Both the position numbers and the translations under genes were made by a program. Positions 46,664 to 54,804 of a DNA stretch of 64,000 nt are shown here, in pieces. The stretch comes from SZUA-100 sp965248135. GTDB lineage: Bacteria; Pseudomonadota; Alphaproteobacteria; Rhizobiales; Rhizobiaceae. The stretch spans positions 248,001 through 312,000 of the forward strand of contig CBDFIN010000008.1 in NCBI GenBank assembly GCA_965248135.1. Reading direction: 5' to 3'. The stretch's first letter is position 1. Each line of letters begins with the position of its first letter. The notes beneath the pieces are model-generated. The model was not told the origin of the DNA. It saw nothing but the letters and a program-made list of their open reading frames with translations, and did not search any database.

Positions 46664-47028
46664 TCTTTCTCTCCAGTTGACGAATTTCGCACTTTGACGC
46701 AATTCGCCGGTTTGCCTTTGCTGCCATTTCCGCCAAAAGGCTAAAAAAGGGCAACGCTCGAGGTTCCCGCCCCCTCACGTATCGCGGCTCGAAGGATGAA
46801 CCACGGTGCAAGGCAGTCTGTCGTTCAAACCGAACAAGGAGACAACCGGTCTGCCAGTTCAATTCTTACTTCGTCTGTGCAGGCAAGATAATTAAGGCAA
46901 GCCACCTGCAGTCTTGGACAGGATTCCGGTTCCAGTTTCCTTTCCCCGGAATATCACTCCTCCCACAACAGCAGGGGAATGAATTCTGATGAAATTGGCC
47001 GCCCAAACGGCAAACTTCATAATTCAGT
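46664..47028 (-). other. rplA-rplJ spacer, probable L10 leader
   Basis: A 365-bp gap before rplJ, much longer than the 1-bp and 54-bp gaps between other ribosomal genes here. It has several short complementary segments (for example GCAGG/CCTGC around 46880-46910 on the minus strand, and GCCG-TTTGG-GCGGC near 47010). A translational control leader bound by L10-L12 is expected at this position; the exact fold was not resolved. Confidence 0.45.
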
Positions 47029-47727
47029 TTACGATTCCAGCGCGGTTGCCGGATCGACCTTTACCCCCGGGCCCATGGTCGAAGAAACCGCCAGTTTTTG
47101 AAGGTATGTACCCTTCGCACCCGCCGGCCTGGCCTTCTGTACTGCATTCACCAGCGCCTTGATGTTTTCGGCCAGCGCATTTGCTTCAAAACTTGCCTTA
47201 CCGACACCGGCGTGAATAATACCGGCCTTTTCCACCCGAAACTCGACCGCGCCGCCCTTGGCATCTTTCACCGCAGCAGCCACATTGGGTGTCACGGTTC
47301 CTACTTTCGGGTTCGGCATCATACCGCGCGGACCCAATATCTTGCCCAGCCGGCCAACCAGCGGCATCATATCCGGTGTCGCAATACAGCGGTCAAAATC
47401 GATCTTGCCACTTTGAACGATCTCCATCAGATCTTCTGCGCCAACCACATCAGCACCGGCTTCTTTTGCCTCTTCCGCCTTGGCATCGCGGGCAAAAACA
47501 CCGACGCGCACCGAGCGGCCTGAACCATTGGGCAGTTGCACGACGCCGCGCACCATCTGGTCAGAGTGACGCGGATCGACACCAAGATTAATCGCCATCT
47601 CCACCGTCTCGTCAAATTTGGCGGTCGCCGACTTTTTGACCAGATCGATTGCCTCGCCAAGTTCGTAGAGCTTGTTGCGGTCAACCGTCTTGCGGGCTTC
47701 TTTTAAACGTTTGCCTTTAAAAGCCAT
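47029..47727 (-). CDS. rplA: Ribosomal protein L1
   Basis: 232 residues from MAFKGKRLKEARK; a GTG one codon earlier is possible. Typical sequences are GSGRSVRVGVFARD, LGRILGPRGMMPNPK-like (LGKILGPRGMMPNPKVGTVT), the L1 signature, and FRVEKAGIIHAGVGKASF. L1 binds the mobile stalk of 23S rRNA and, in many bacteria, represses the rplKA mRNA. The start lies 4 bp from rplK. Confidence 0.97.
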   Translation of the reverse strand: MAFKGKRLKEARKTVDRNKLYELGEAIDLVKKSATAKFDETVEMAINLGVDPRHSDQMVRGVVQLPNGSGRSVRVGVFARDAKAEEAKEAGADVVGAEDLMEIVQSGKIDFDRCIATPDMMPLVGRLGKILGPRGMMPNPKVGTVTPNVAAAVKDAKGGAVEFRVEKAGIIHAGVGKASFEANALAENIKALVNAVQKARPAGAKGTYLQKLAVSSTMGPGVKVDPATALES

Positions 47728-47731
47728 CACA

Positions 47732-48160
47732 CTAGCCCTCCACCGTCAGGCCAATTGACCGGGCCGAACCCTCAATCATCAGCATTGCCGCGTCGATATC
47801 GCTTGCATTGAGATCTTTCATCTTTGCTTCGGCAATCTCGCGAACCTGTTCTCGTGTTACCGAACCGGCCAACTCACGACCCGGCGTTGCTCCGCCCTTG
47901 GCCAATCTGGCTGCCTTTTTCAACAGATAAGAAGCGGGCGGTGTTTTCATCTTGAAGGAGAACGACTTGTCCTGGAAAATCGTAATGGTCACCGGTACGG
48001 GTGAACCTTTTTCCATCTCCTGGCTCGCCGCGTTAAACGCCTTGCAAAATTCCATAATATTCAACCCGCGTTGGCCCAACGCGGGGCCAATTGGAGGTGA
48101 AGGTGTCGCATTTCCTGCCGGCACCTGTAGCTTCAGGTAACCTTGTATTTTCTTGGCCAT
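47732..48160 (-). CDS. rplK: Ribosomal protein L11
   Basis: 142 residues. Conserved segments include KLQVPAGNATPSPPIGPALG at the N-terminus (thiostrepton-site proline-rich helix), TPPASYLLKKAA and the C-terminal SARSIGLTVEG. It binds the GTPase-associated centre of 23S rRNA. It is first of the rplKAJL block, after a 255-bp gap from nusG. Confidence 0.97.
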   Translation of the reverse strand: MAKKIQGYLKLQVPAGNATPSPPIGPALGQRGLNIMEFCKAFNAASQEMEKGSPVPVTITIFQDKSFSFKMKTPPASYLLKKAARLAKGGATPGRELAGSVTREQVREIAEAKMKDLNASDIDAAMLMIEGSARSIGLTVEG

Positions 48161-48415
48161 GTTTCCTGCCTAATCTCTTGCCCGCAGACCGTGGTCAGCA
48201 GGCGGTTGGTTAAATCCGGCCAACCCTTCGGTTGCCGGCCTTGCAGATACGTGGTGCGGTGCATTGAACCGGCCAGGTCCCGCTACCTCCCACGAAATTG
48301 AAAAATGCCACCCAAACAAGGCCACATCCTTCTTTTTTGCCATCTGTTGACGGGCAGATGACATCCCGATTGCAGCGCCAATAAACGGCACCACCATATA
48401 GATGCGCCAAAGCGC
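48161..48415 (-). promoter_or_regulatory. nusG-rplK leader with hairpin at 48216-48238
   Basis: A 255-bp spacer with no gene. At 48216-48238 CCGG-C-CAACC and GGTTG-CCGG form a stem with a CTTC loop, about 56 bp upstream of rplK. L1 represses its operon by binding a leader structure in other bacteria, so this hairpin is a candidate; similarity to the 23S L1 site was not established. Confidence 0.4.
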
Positions 48416-48946
48416 TTAAACTTTTTCGACCTGGCTGTATTCCAGATCGACAGGGGTAGCCCGGCCAAAAATGGATACTTCCACTTTCAACCTTGCGCGT
48501 TCTTCGTCGACTTCCTCCACAATGCCATTGAAGGAAGCAAAGGGACCATCGGAAACCCGCACATTTTCGCCAATCTCGAACATAACCGAAGGCTTTGGCC
48601 GATCGACACCCTCTTGAACCTGATTGAGAATGCGCTCGGCTTCCTTATCGGAAATCGGCATAGGTTTGTTGTCAGCGCCTAAAAAACCGGTCACCTTGGG
48701 AGTGTTCCTGATCAGGTGATAGGCCTCATCGGTCATTTCCATCCGAGCCAACACATAACCAGGGAAGAACTTGCGTTCGGCATCGACTTTGCGGCCGCGA
48801 CGCAGTTCAACCACTTTTTCCACCGGTACCAAAATCTGCTCAACCAGATGCTCCAGATGTTTTTGACGCACCTGCTCTTCGATTGAATCCGCTACCTTCT
48901 TCTCAAAATTTGAATAGGCGTGAATGATGTACCAACGCAATGCCAT
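48416..48946 (-). CDS. nusG: Transcription termination/antitermination factor NusG
   Basis: 176 residues. The NGN domain begins RWYIIHAYSNFEKKVADSIE and includes FFPGYVLARMEM. The C-terminal KOW domain has GENVRVSDGPFASFNGIVEE. It binds RNA polymerase and couples it to Rho or to ribosomal protein S10. It follows secE by 23 bp. Confidence 0.97.
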   Translation of the reverse strand: MALRWYIIHAYSNFEKKVADSIEEQVRQKHLEHLVEQILVPVEKVVELRRGRKVDAERKFFPGYVLARMEMTDEAYHLIRNTPKVTGFLGADNKPMPISDKEAERILNQVQEGVDRPKPSVMFEIGENVRVSDGPFASFNGIVEEVDEERARLKVEVSIFGRATPVDLEYSQVEKV

Positions 48947-48969
48947 TAGTAAGCCGCAAGCTCCTGATT

Positions 48970-49170
48970 CTAACTGCCGGAGCCGAGCAAAAGCCCGACG
49001 CCAAAGCCCAATACCTGATCAACGGCCAGAAAAAACATCGCCGCCAGGAAAACCATTATGAGAACCATGACGGTGGTAATCATAGTTTCCTTACGGCTAG
49101 GCCAAACAACTTTCGACACCTCTGCCCGCACCTGCTGGAGAAATGTCAACGGATTGGTTTTGCTCGCCAT
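48970..49170 (-). CDS. secE: Preprotein translocase subunit SecE
   Basis: 66 residues from MASKTNPLTFLQQVRAE. The conserved amphipathic segment VRAEVSKVVWPSRKETMITT precedes one transmembrane helix (VMVLIMVFLAAMFFLAVDQV). This is the short, single-span SecE of alphaproteobacteria. It clamps SecY. An upstream GTG adding three residues is possible. Confidence 0.95.
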   Translation of the reverse strand: MASKTNPLTFLQQVRAEVSKVVWPSRKETMITTVMVLIMVFLAAMFFLAVDQVLGFGVGLLLGSGS

Positions 49171-49513
49171 TATGCTCACACAATTTTACGGTTGAGGGGT
49201 TTATACAGAACGATTTTTCTTGTAATTAGGCACGACACCAGGGCGCGACAAGCCACAATCTGCCCAACGCACCTTTCAACTAACGTGCTTCTAGCGGCTA
49301 GGCCGCAAAAGCGCAAGAGAAAATGGCTTGATTGTTATGAAGAATTCGCCGACCGACGCCGCTGCGCTGCAAGGCAAATTATCGTAGCTTATTGGTGGAA
49401 ACGAAGATGATTGAAATTTGAAAGCCAAAGTTTCCAGACCGTCTTGAATTCCTTGTCAAATTCTATCAAGGTCGCGAGAATAGCAATTTCAATCAACCAC
49501 CCTGGCTGGCTGG
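49171..49513. other. secE / argE intergenic region
   Basis: 343 bp between divergent genes. It must contain the promoter of the secE-nusG-ribosomal-rpoBC block. A tRNA-Trp gene, common at this position, was searched for by eye and is not here. No further structure is supported. Confidence 0.5.
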
Positions 49514-50704
49514 ATGGCTGAAAACAGGAGGCTGTTCGGGCTGGAAAATCATATTACTCGCGCAATCACCTATCTCGAACGGCTGGTTGCCTTCCCTACT
49601 GTTTCCGGCTTGTCGAATCTGGACATTATCAACTATGTCCGCGATGTGCTGCTTGAGTTGGGTGTAGTATCGTTCATCAGTTACGATGAAAGCGGCAAAC
49701 GGGCAAATCTGCATGCCTTGATCGGCCCGGAAATCGACGGTGGCGTCGCTCTCAACGGTCACACCGATGTCGTGCCGGTCGAGGGTCAGCAATGGACCAG
49801 CGATCCGTTTAAACTGGTGGCGCGCAACAATCGGCTCTTTGGCCGCGGTGCGGTTGATATGAAAGGTTATCTCGCCTGCATGATGGCGGCGGTACCGATT
49901 TGGCAGCAAAAATCGCTCGACCGACCGATCCACATCTCCATGTGCTTTGATGAGGAAACCGGCGGATTTGGCGCACCCATCCTGGTCGCCGACATGGGTG
50001 CACGGGGCCCACACCCGGCGATCGCCATTGTTGGCGAACCCTCCAGGATGCAGATTGTCAATGCCCACAAGGGCGGCTTTGAAATGCACACAAGAATTAC
50101 CGGGCTCGAATGCCATTCTTCCGATCCGCGTCTTGGTGTTAATGCGGTTGAATACGCCGCCCGCCTTGTCCGGTATATTAACGCAATGGCCCGTGATCTG
50201 GCCTCGCGGCCGGAAAAGGACAGCCGGTTTGATCCCAATTACACCACCATCAATGTCGGCACTATCGAGGGCGGTGTCGCCCGCAACACCGTTGCCGGCT
50301 TTTGCGTGTTCGACTGGGAAATGCGGCCCATGCCCTCAATCGACGGGAAAAAACTGGTCGCCGATATCGAACAATATGCCTACGAAACATTGCTGCCGGA
50401 AATGCAGGCGGCCTCACCCGGCGCCAGTATTCGCATCATCATGGAAGCCGATGTGCCGCCGCTTGACGACACACAATCCGGCCCGGCGGTGGAACTTGTT
50501 TCCAAAATAACCGGCCACAATGCCACCCATGCAGTGCCATTCGGCACAGATGCAGGGCATTTCGCAGCAGCCGATATCTCAACCGTCATCATGGGACCCG
50601 GCAGCATCAAGCAGGCCCACAAGCCCGATGAATATATCGAGATTGCCGAAATTGGCGCCTGTCTCGGGTTTTTTGACCAGCTCGGGGACGAACTGGCCCA
50701 ATGA
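49514..50704 (+). CDS. argE: Acetylornithine deacetylase
   Basis: 396 residues. It is an M20 metallopeptidase-fold enzyme: zinc ligands His in ALNGHTDVVPVEG, Asp in GAVDMKGYLACM and Glu in FDEETGGFGA; the C-terminal His lies in SIKQAHKPDEY. The family member ArgE removes acetate from N-acetylornithine in arginine synthesis. The neighbourhood (EutA-like protein, ectoine hydrolase) leaves open a role on an acetylated diamine such as N-acetyl-diaminobutyrate from ectoine. No strong Shine-Dalgarno sequence precedes the ATG. Confidence 0.85.
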   Translation: MAENRRLFGLENHITRAITYLERLVAFPTVSGLSNLDIINYVRDVLLELGVVSFISYDESGKRANLHALIGPEIDGGVALNGHTDVVPVEGQQWTSDPFKLVARNNRLFGRGAVDMKGYLACMMAAVPIWQQKSLDRPIHISMCFDEETGGFGAPILVADMGARGPHPAIAIVGEPSRMQIVNAHKGGFEMHTRITGLECHSSDPRLGVNAVEYAARLVRYINAMARDLASRPEKDSRFDPNYTTINVGTIEGGVARNTVAGFCVFDWEMRPMPSIDGKKLVADIEQYAYETLLPEMQAASPGASIRIIMEADVPPLDDTQSGPAVELVSKITGHNATHAVPFGTDAGHFAAADISTVIMGPGSIKQAHKPDEYIEIAEIGACLGFFDQLGDELAQ

Positions 50705-50888
50705 CGCTTTGCCTTGGTGTAACGTGTTGTTCGTCCGGCAATCATGGCCGTGGCGTCGCCTGTGCTGCGGCGCGGCATCCGGGCGAGAGCGGAGATTGCC
50801 CAATGAACTGGATCGGTGGTAGGTTCTAACCGTTAAAAAAACATGATAAAGTAGTTTCGCAAATTTCAAATGATGAAGGGAAGTAGCG

Positions 50889-51650
50889 TTGCTGGAGCAG
50901 CTTGAATTACCGTTGTCTTACAGGCCAATTGAGGCCACAAAACGCATTGGACTGGTAGTGCTATCGACCGATCACACCACTGAAATCGAGTTTGCAAGGC
51001 AAATATCTCCGCTTGGGGTGGAGATATTCACTAGCAGAGTGGCATTTTCCAACCCGACCACGCCGCAAAGACTGCGCGCCATGGCGCCCAATATCAACGC
51101 CTCGGCTGCTTCCATTTTGCCTGATACTCATCTCGACGTGGTTTATTATGCCTGCACCTCGGGCGCTGTTCATATTGGTAACCAGAAGATCATCGATGCG
51201 GTGCAGGCGGAAAAACCGGACGCGGAAGTAATTACCCCGGTCACCGCCGCAATCGAGGCATTCAAGTTCCTCAATATCAAAAATGTCGCCTTGATGACGC
51301 CTTATCTTGCCCAGACCAGCGCCGATCTGGCACCCTGCTTTGAACTGGAAGGAGGCGTCAACATCGTGCGCCATTGTTATCTGGGGCTGGGTGACGACAG
51401 GGAGATGGCCAGGCTTGATGCCAATACTCTCACCCGTGCCGCAATCGCCGCCGATCACAGTGATGCAGATGCGATGTTTATCTCATGCACCGCGCTGCGG
51501 GCCGTTGAAGTTGCCGGTGCAATTGAGAAGGAAATCGGCAAACCGGTTATCACCAGCAATCAGGCCGCTATCTGGCAAACCCTGCGCCTAGTGGGAGTGG
51601 AGGGCCCGGCAACCAGAGACAATCGGTTGTTTGCGGCTGATCTTGGATAA
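50889..51650 (+). CDS. Maleate isomerase / Asp-Glu racemase superfamily protein, EutA-like
   Basis: 253 residues from a TTG preceded by GAAGGGAAG. The two Cys sites of the superfamily are visible: YYACTSGAVHIG and FISCTALRAVEV, each Cys in a Thr-rich turn. Members include maleate cis-trans isomerase, arylmalonate decarboxylase and the EutA protein of ectoine utilisation. An ectoine hydrolase gene 840 bp away on the same strand supports the EutA reading. Its reaction is not established. Confidence 0.8.
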   Translation: MLEQLELPLSYRPIEATKRIGLVVLSTDHTTEIEFARQISPLGVEIFTSRVAFSNPTTPQRLRAMAPNINASAASILPDTHLDVVYYACTSGAVHIGNQKIIDAVQAEKPDAEVITPVTAAIEAFKFLNIKNVALMTPYLAQTSADLAPCFELEGGVNIVRHCYLGLGDDREMARLDANTLTRAAIAADHSDADAMFISCTALRAVEVAGAIEKEIGKPVITSNQAAIWQTLRLVGVEGPATRDNRLFAADLG

Positions 51651-51699
51651 TCTTCCCGGCCCTCATGCGGTGATACTTGTTGGTTGGCGACTGCGGAAA

Positions 51700-52347
51700 T
51701 CAGCATTTTTGCCAGACTGGAAACCAGGATTCCAATTCGGTTGAATCAGCATAGTTTGAATAATCGCCAAAGCTGATAGTGCGCATCACATTGGCTGCCA
51801 TCAGCTCTTCAATCTTGTCGGCAAACCCCGCCGGTTGCCAATAGGTTTTGCGGATTGCCGCAACAAAATATCCGCCAGGCTTCATTATCCTGAATAACTC
51901 GTCCAGGCACCCTGCCCCCACATGGCCATAGGTAAAAGTACCGACGCACACGAGGCCCTGATAGGTCCGGTCGGAAATCGCCACAGGAGTGTTCAGATCC
52001 GCCTCAATCAAATTGTCGTAAAGCCCGGTTGCGGCGGCCTGTTCAAGCATCTCGGCCGAATAATCAATGCCGTCGATCAAACCGTGGCCGAGATTTGCAA
52101 GTTGCTTGCCGACCAGCCCGGTACCGGCGCCGACATCAAGAATGCGGTCCGACTTATTGGCCATATTGGCTGTCAACAATTTCGCAGCGGTCGCAGGTGA
52201 CAAATATCCCAGGCCGCTCGTCATGGTTTCATCGTAGGAAACCGCCCAATCGCGGTATAATTCCCTCGTCTCGGATTCGTCTTTAAGAGCATGGGCGCGT
52301 TTCAACAACGCCTCGGGAGATTGTCCGGATATACCGCCTTTTGACAT
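51700..52347 (-). CDS. Class I SAM-dependent methyltransferase
   Basis: 215 residues from MSKGGISGQSPEALLKRAHA, with AAGGGAT upstream. SAM motif I is ILDVGAGTGLVGKQLA; the acidic residue ending strand 2 is in IDGIDYSAEML; motif IV is in GLVCVGTFTYGHVG. The N-terminal LYRDWAVSYDETM segment resembles the Williams-Beuren-type methyltransferase group. Substrate unknown. It is inserted on the opposite strand between the two ectoine-type genes. Confidence 0.85.
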   Translation of the reverse strand: MSKGGISGQSPEALLKRAHALKDESETRELYRDWAVSYDETMTSGLGYLSPATAAKLLTANMANKSDRILDVGAGTGLVGKQLANLGHGLIDGIDYSAEMLEQAAATGLYDNLIEADLNTPVAISDRTYQGLVCVGTFTYGHVGAGCLDELFRIMKPGGYFVAAIRKTYWQPAGFADKIEELMAANVMRTISFGDYSNYADSTELESWFPVWQKC

Positions 52348-52487
52348 TTGATCCCTTTCACCTTCTGCCCTATTGCAATTGACATCCACCGGGTGAAGAT
52401 TGCATGGCTAAGCGATTGTGCAAAGCTGGAAAGTAACAAGCATATTGGCAACTTGCCCAATCAGGGCAACAACGCGCAGGACCACAA

Positions 52488-53681
52488 ATGAACCGGACAA
52501 CCGAAAAATCGCGGCTCAATTTCACCATGCAGGAATATGCTGCACGGCTTACAAAAACCCAAAAAGCGATGGCGGCAGCCGAACTCGACACCCTGGTCGT
52601 TGTCGATCCTTCCAATATGCACTGGTTGACCGGTTATGACGGCTGGTCGTTTTATGTCCACCAATGCGTGATCGTGCCGCAAAGCGGCGATCCGGTATGG
52701 TTTGGCCGCGGCATAGACGCCAATGGAGCAAGGTTTCGAAGCTGGCTTGGTGAAAACAACATCGTCGATTACCCCGACCACTATGTCATGAGCACCGAAC
52801 GCCATGCGATGGAATTTCTTGCCGGTGTTATGGCAACGCGCGGTCTCGACAAGGGCGTTATCGGTGTCGAGATGGACAATTATTATTATTCCGCCGCAGC
52901 CCACGCATCGCTTGTCAGCAATCTACCCGACGCACAGTTGAAGGATTGCCGCAGTCTGGTCAATTGGCAGCGGGCAGTGAAATCACCACAGGAACTCGAC
53001 TACATGCGCAAGGCCGGCAAGATTGTCGAGGCCATGCATGCACGCATTCGCCAGACCGTTCGTCCGGGCCTGCCAAAAAATGAGCTGGTGGCGCAAATTT
53101 ACGATGCGAGCCTGTGCGGTGTTGAGGGTATTGGCGGCGACTATCCGGCCATTGTGCCCCTGTTACCTTCAGGAGCCGAAGCCTCGGCCTGCCATCTAAC
53201 CTGGGATGAGCGGCCAATGCAGCAGGGCGAAGGGACCTTCTTTGAAATTGCCGGCTGCCACCGGCGCTATCACTGCCCGCTTTCACGCACGATCCATATT
53301 GGCAAGCCGGAGCAGAAATTTCTCGATGCTGAAAAGGCGGTGATCGAAGGACTTGAAGCCGGGCTTGAAAGGGCCATTCCGGGCAATACTTGCGAAGATA
53401 TAGCCAACGCCCTTTATGGTGTTTTGAAAAAATACGACATAACCAAAGATGGCCGTACCGGCTATCCGATCGGCCTTTCTTATCCACCGGACTGGGGTGA
53501 GCGCACCATGAGCCTGCGACCTGGCGACCGCACTGTGTTAGAAGCCGGCATGACCTTCCACTTCATGCCTGGCCTTTGGCAAGATGGTTGGGGACTGGAA
53601 ATAACCGAGAGTGTTGTAATCGGTGAACGCGGGGCAACTTGTCTAAGTAATGTGCCAAGAGAGATTTTTGTGATTGAGTGA
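52488..53681 (+). CDS. doeA: Ectoine hydrolase (M24 peptidase family)
   Basis: 397 residues. The sequence shows the features of DoeA/EutD: the creatinase-like N-terminal domain with DPSNMHWLTGYDGWSFYVHQ, then WFGRGIDANGAR and VNWQRAVKSPQE, and a pita-bread catalytic domain with GIGGDYPAIVPLLPSG, AGCHRRYHCPLSRT and LSYPPDWGERTMSLRPGDRT. DoeA opens the ectoine ring to N-acetyl-diaminobutyrate. The remaining doe/eut genes (deacetylase DoeB, transaminase, EutBC) are not in this window apart from the EutA-like protein and possibly the M20 enzyme. Confidence 0.88.
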   Translation: MNRTTEKSRLNFTMQEYAARLTKTQKAMAAAELDTLVVVDPSNMHWLTGYDGWSFYVHQCVIVPQSGDPVWFGRGIDANGARFRSWLGENNIVDYPDHYVMSTERHAMEFLAGVMATRGLDKGVIGVEMDNYYYSAAAHASLVSNLPDAQLKDCRSLVNWQRAVKSPQELDYMRKAGKIVEAMHARIRQTVRPGLPKNELVAQIYDASLCGVEGIGGDYPAIVPLLPSGAEASACHLTWDERPMQQGEGTFFEIAGCHRRYHCPLSRTIHIGKPEQKFLDAEKAVIEGLEAGLERAIPGNTCEDIANALYGVLKKYDITKDGRTGYPIGLSYPPDWGERTMSLRPGDRTVLEAGMTFHFMPGLWQDGWGLEITESVVIGERGATCLSNVPREIFVIE

Positions 53682-53739
53682 CGTGTCGCGGCGGGTTTGG
53701 ATGGATTTTTGCTTGTCATGGCAAGAGGGCTATCGGCAC

Positions 53740-54147
53740 TCAAATCTCCGCAAAAATTTCCAGCAAATTGCCATCCGGATCGCGAAAGAACAGCGTGCGA
53801 TGGCCGAAGTCCCGATCAGTGGGTGGTGAAAGCACCGCCACATTCTTGCGCTCAAGCTCATCGGCGCACTGATCGACTTCAAGCACCGAAACCTTGAAGG
53901 CAAGTTGCAGCGCTGCGGTACCTTGCGGCGCCGGAACATCCGATGCGGTGAGCCCGGGGTTAGAAAGGGCCAATGTGTTGGCACCAATTTTATACTCGAT
54001 CCAGTTGGGCGAAAGCGCACGCAACAATGGGAAACCAAGAATGGCCTCATAAAAATGCCGCATGGCTTGCATGTCGCGGACGATTATTACCGTATAGTCT
54101 ATCGCCTGAATGGCCCTGAAAGGCGAGCCGGCGTGTGAGCTGGGCAT
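53740..54147 (-). CDS. VOC superfamily (glyoxalase/dioxygenase) protein
   Basis: 135 residues. The paired beta-alpha-beta-beta-beta units are seen as IDYTVIIVRDMQAMRHFYEA-ILGF and the C-terminal HRTLFFRDPDGNLLEIF, whose Glu is a usual metal ligand. A single small VOC domain, probably a metal-dependent isomerase or lyase acting as a dimer; substrate unknown. Its AGGAG Shine-Dalgarno sequence overlaps by two bases the edge of hairpin element B1. Confidence 0.88.
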   Translation of the reverse strand: MPSSHAGSPFRAIQAIDYTVIIVRDMQAMRHFYEAILGFPLLRALSPNWIEYKIGANTLALSNPGLTASDVPAPQGTAALQLAFKVSVLEVDQCADELERKNVAVLSPPTDRDFGHRTLFFRDPDGNLLEIFAEI

Positions 54148-54156
54148 ATGTGTCTC

Positions 54157-54233
54157 CTAGTGGTTCTGTGCCAACATTTGCATCCGCCTGCAGCACCCTT
54201 ATTTACAAATGTTGGAATCAAAAGAACCACTAG
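54157..54233. repeat. Hairpin element B1 (type I)
   Basis: A 77-bp inverted repeat almost identical in plan to A1. Outer arms are CTAGTGGTTC/GAACCACTAG, the internal loop is TGTG against AATCAAAA, and the inner stem is CCAACATTTG/CAAATGTTGG. The loop begins CATCCGCC as in A1. It abuts the ribosome-binding site of the VOC gene and is followed 13 bp later by B2. Confidence 0.86.
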
Positions 54234-54246
54234 CAAGATATTGAAT

Positions 54247-54325
54247 CTAGTGGAATTTTCGAATTTGACATTTGAAAATGAACGAAGCTGCAAGTGGGTA
54301 CCAAATGTCAAATTCATTCCACTAG
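54247..54325. repeat. Hairpin element B2 (type II)
   Basis: A 79-bp inverted repeat: outer arms CTAGTGGAAT/ATTCCACTAG, a left-arm bulge TTTC, a perfect 14-bp inner stem GAATTTGACATTTG/CAAATGTCAAATTC, and a loop that begins AAAATGAACGAAG. The geometry equals A2 and C; inner-stem sequence differs with full compensation. Confidence 0.86.
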
Positions 54326-54420
54326 ACGCCGAGATTTTTGGCAACACCTATACAGATCCGCGTTGTAACTATAAATGAGCTCTTTATCCGATTGCAGTTT
54401 TGGCATTAATCTATGAATAA

Positions 54421-54621
54421 TTGCAATACCTCGGGTTACAGCCGCTGCTGCACCGGGTTGCCCCGATTGCTGGTTCCACCCCCCCATATGTGGCGATATT
54501 TTCCTATGTCGAACAACCCGACATGGTCGCCACGCCAGAACGCTGCAAACAATTATATGGCCGGGTTTTGCCGGTGCACTATGAACGGGCCGGCCGGCGC
54601 AACGACGGCTATATCGGCTAG
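54421..54621 (+). pseudogene. Unassigned C-terminal gene fragment, possibly 2OG-Fe(II) oxygenase-like
   Basis: 66 codons ending in TAG. The translated segment (LLHRVAPIAG, then VAIFSYVEQPDMVATPE and QLYGRVLPVH) reads like the end of a real protein and resembles C-termini of small 2OG-Fe(II) oxygenases, where an HRV segment is common. An in-frame TAA directly upstream and no start or ribosome-binding site show it is a remnant. It lies between hairpin element B2 and repeat copy 3. Identification is tentative. Confidence 0.4.
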
Positions 54622-54651
54622 TTTTTTTGCCTCACGGGGCTGCAGCCGATT

Positions 54652-54804
54652 ATCCCAACTGCAACAAAGATCAACCTGTGCAATCGTCATCCGCGACTTG
54701 ATCGGCGGAACTTGCGCAGAACAGTTCGACTTGTGGCTCAAGGTTGGCCGGGGCCAATGACGCTCGGTTTTTTTGGTGGCACGAGATCAACTGCGTCTGG
54801 TATT
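54652..54804 (+). repeat. Intergenic mosaic repeat, copy 3
   Basis: About 153 bp, slightly decayed at its left end (ATCCCA instead of ATACCA). It carries the same GATCAACCT, GTCATCCGC, TTGATCGGCGG, GGCCAATGACG and GGTTTTTTTGGTGG blocks as copy 2, in the same orientation. Its last two bases overlap the arginine kinase stop codon. Confidence 0.85.

Noticed and set aside
49171..49513. A tRNA-Trp gene upstream of secE
   Set aside because: No T-loop GTTCGA-type sequence or acceptor pairing was found on either strand.
54413..54760. 115-codon plus-strand frame overlapping the 54421 fragment and repeat copy 3
   Set aside because: It runs through a non-coding repeat and lacks domain features. The other frame (54421-54621) has the protein-like content.
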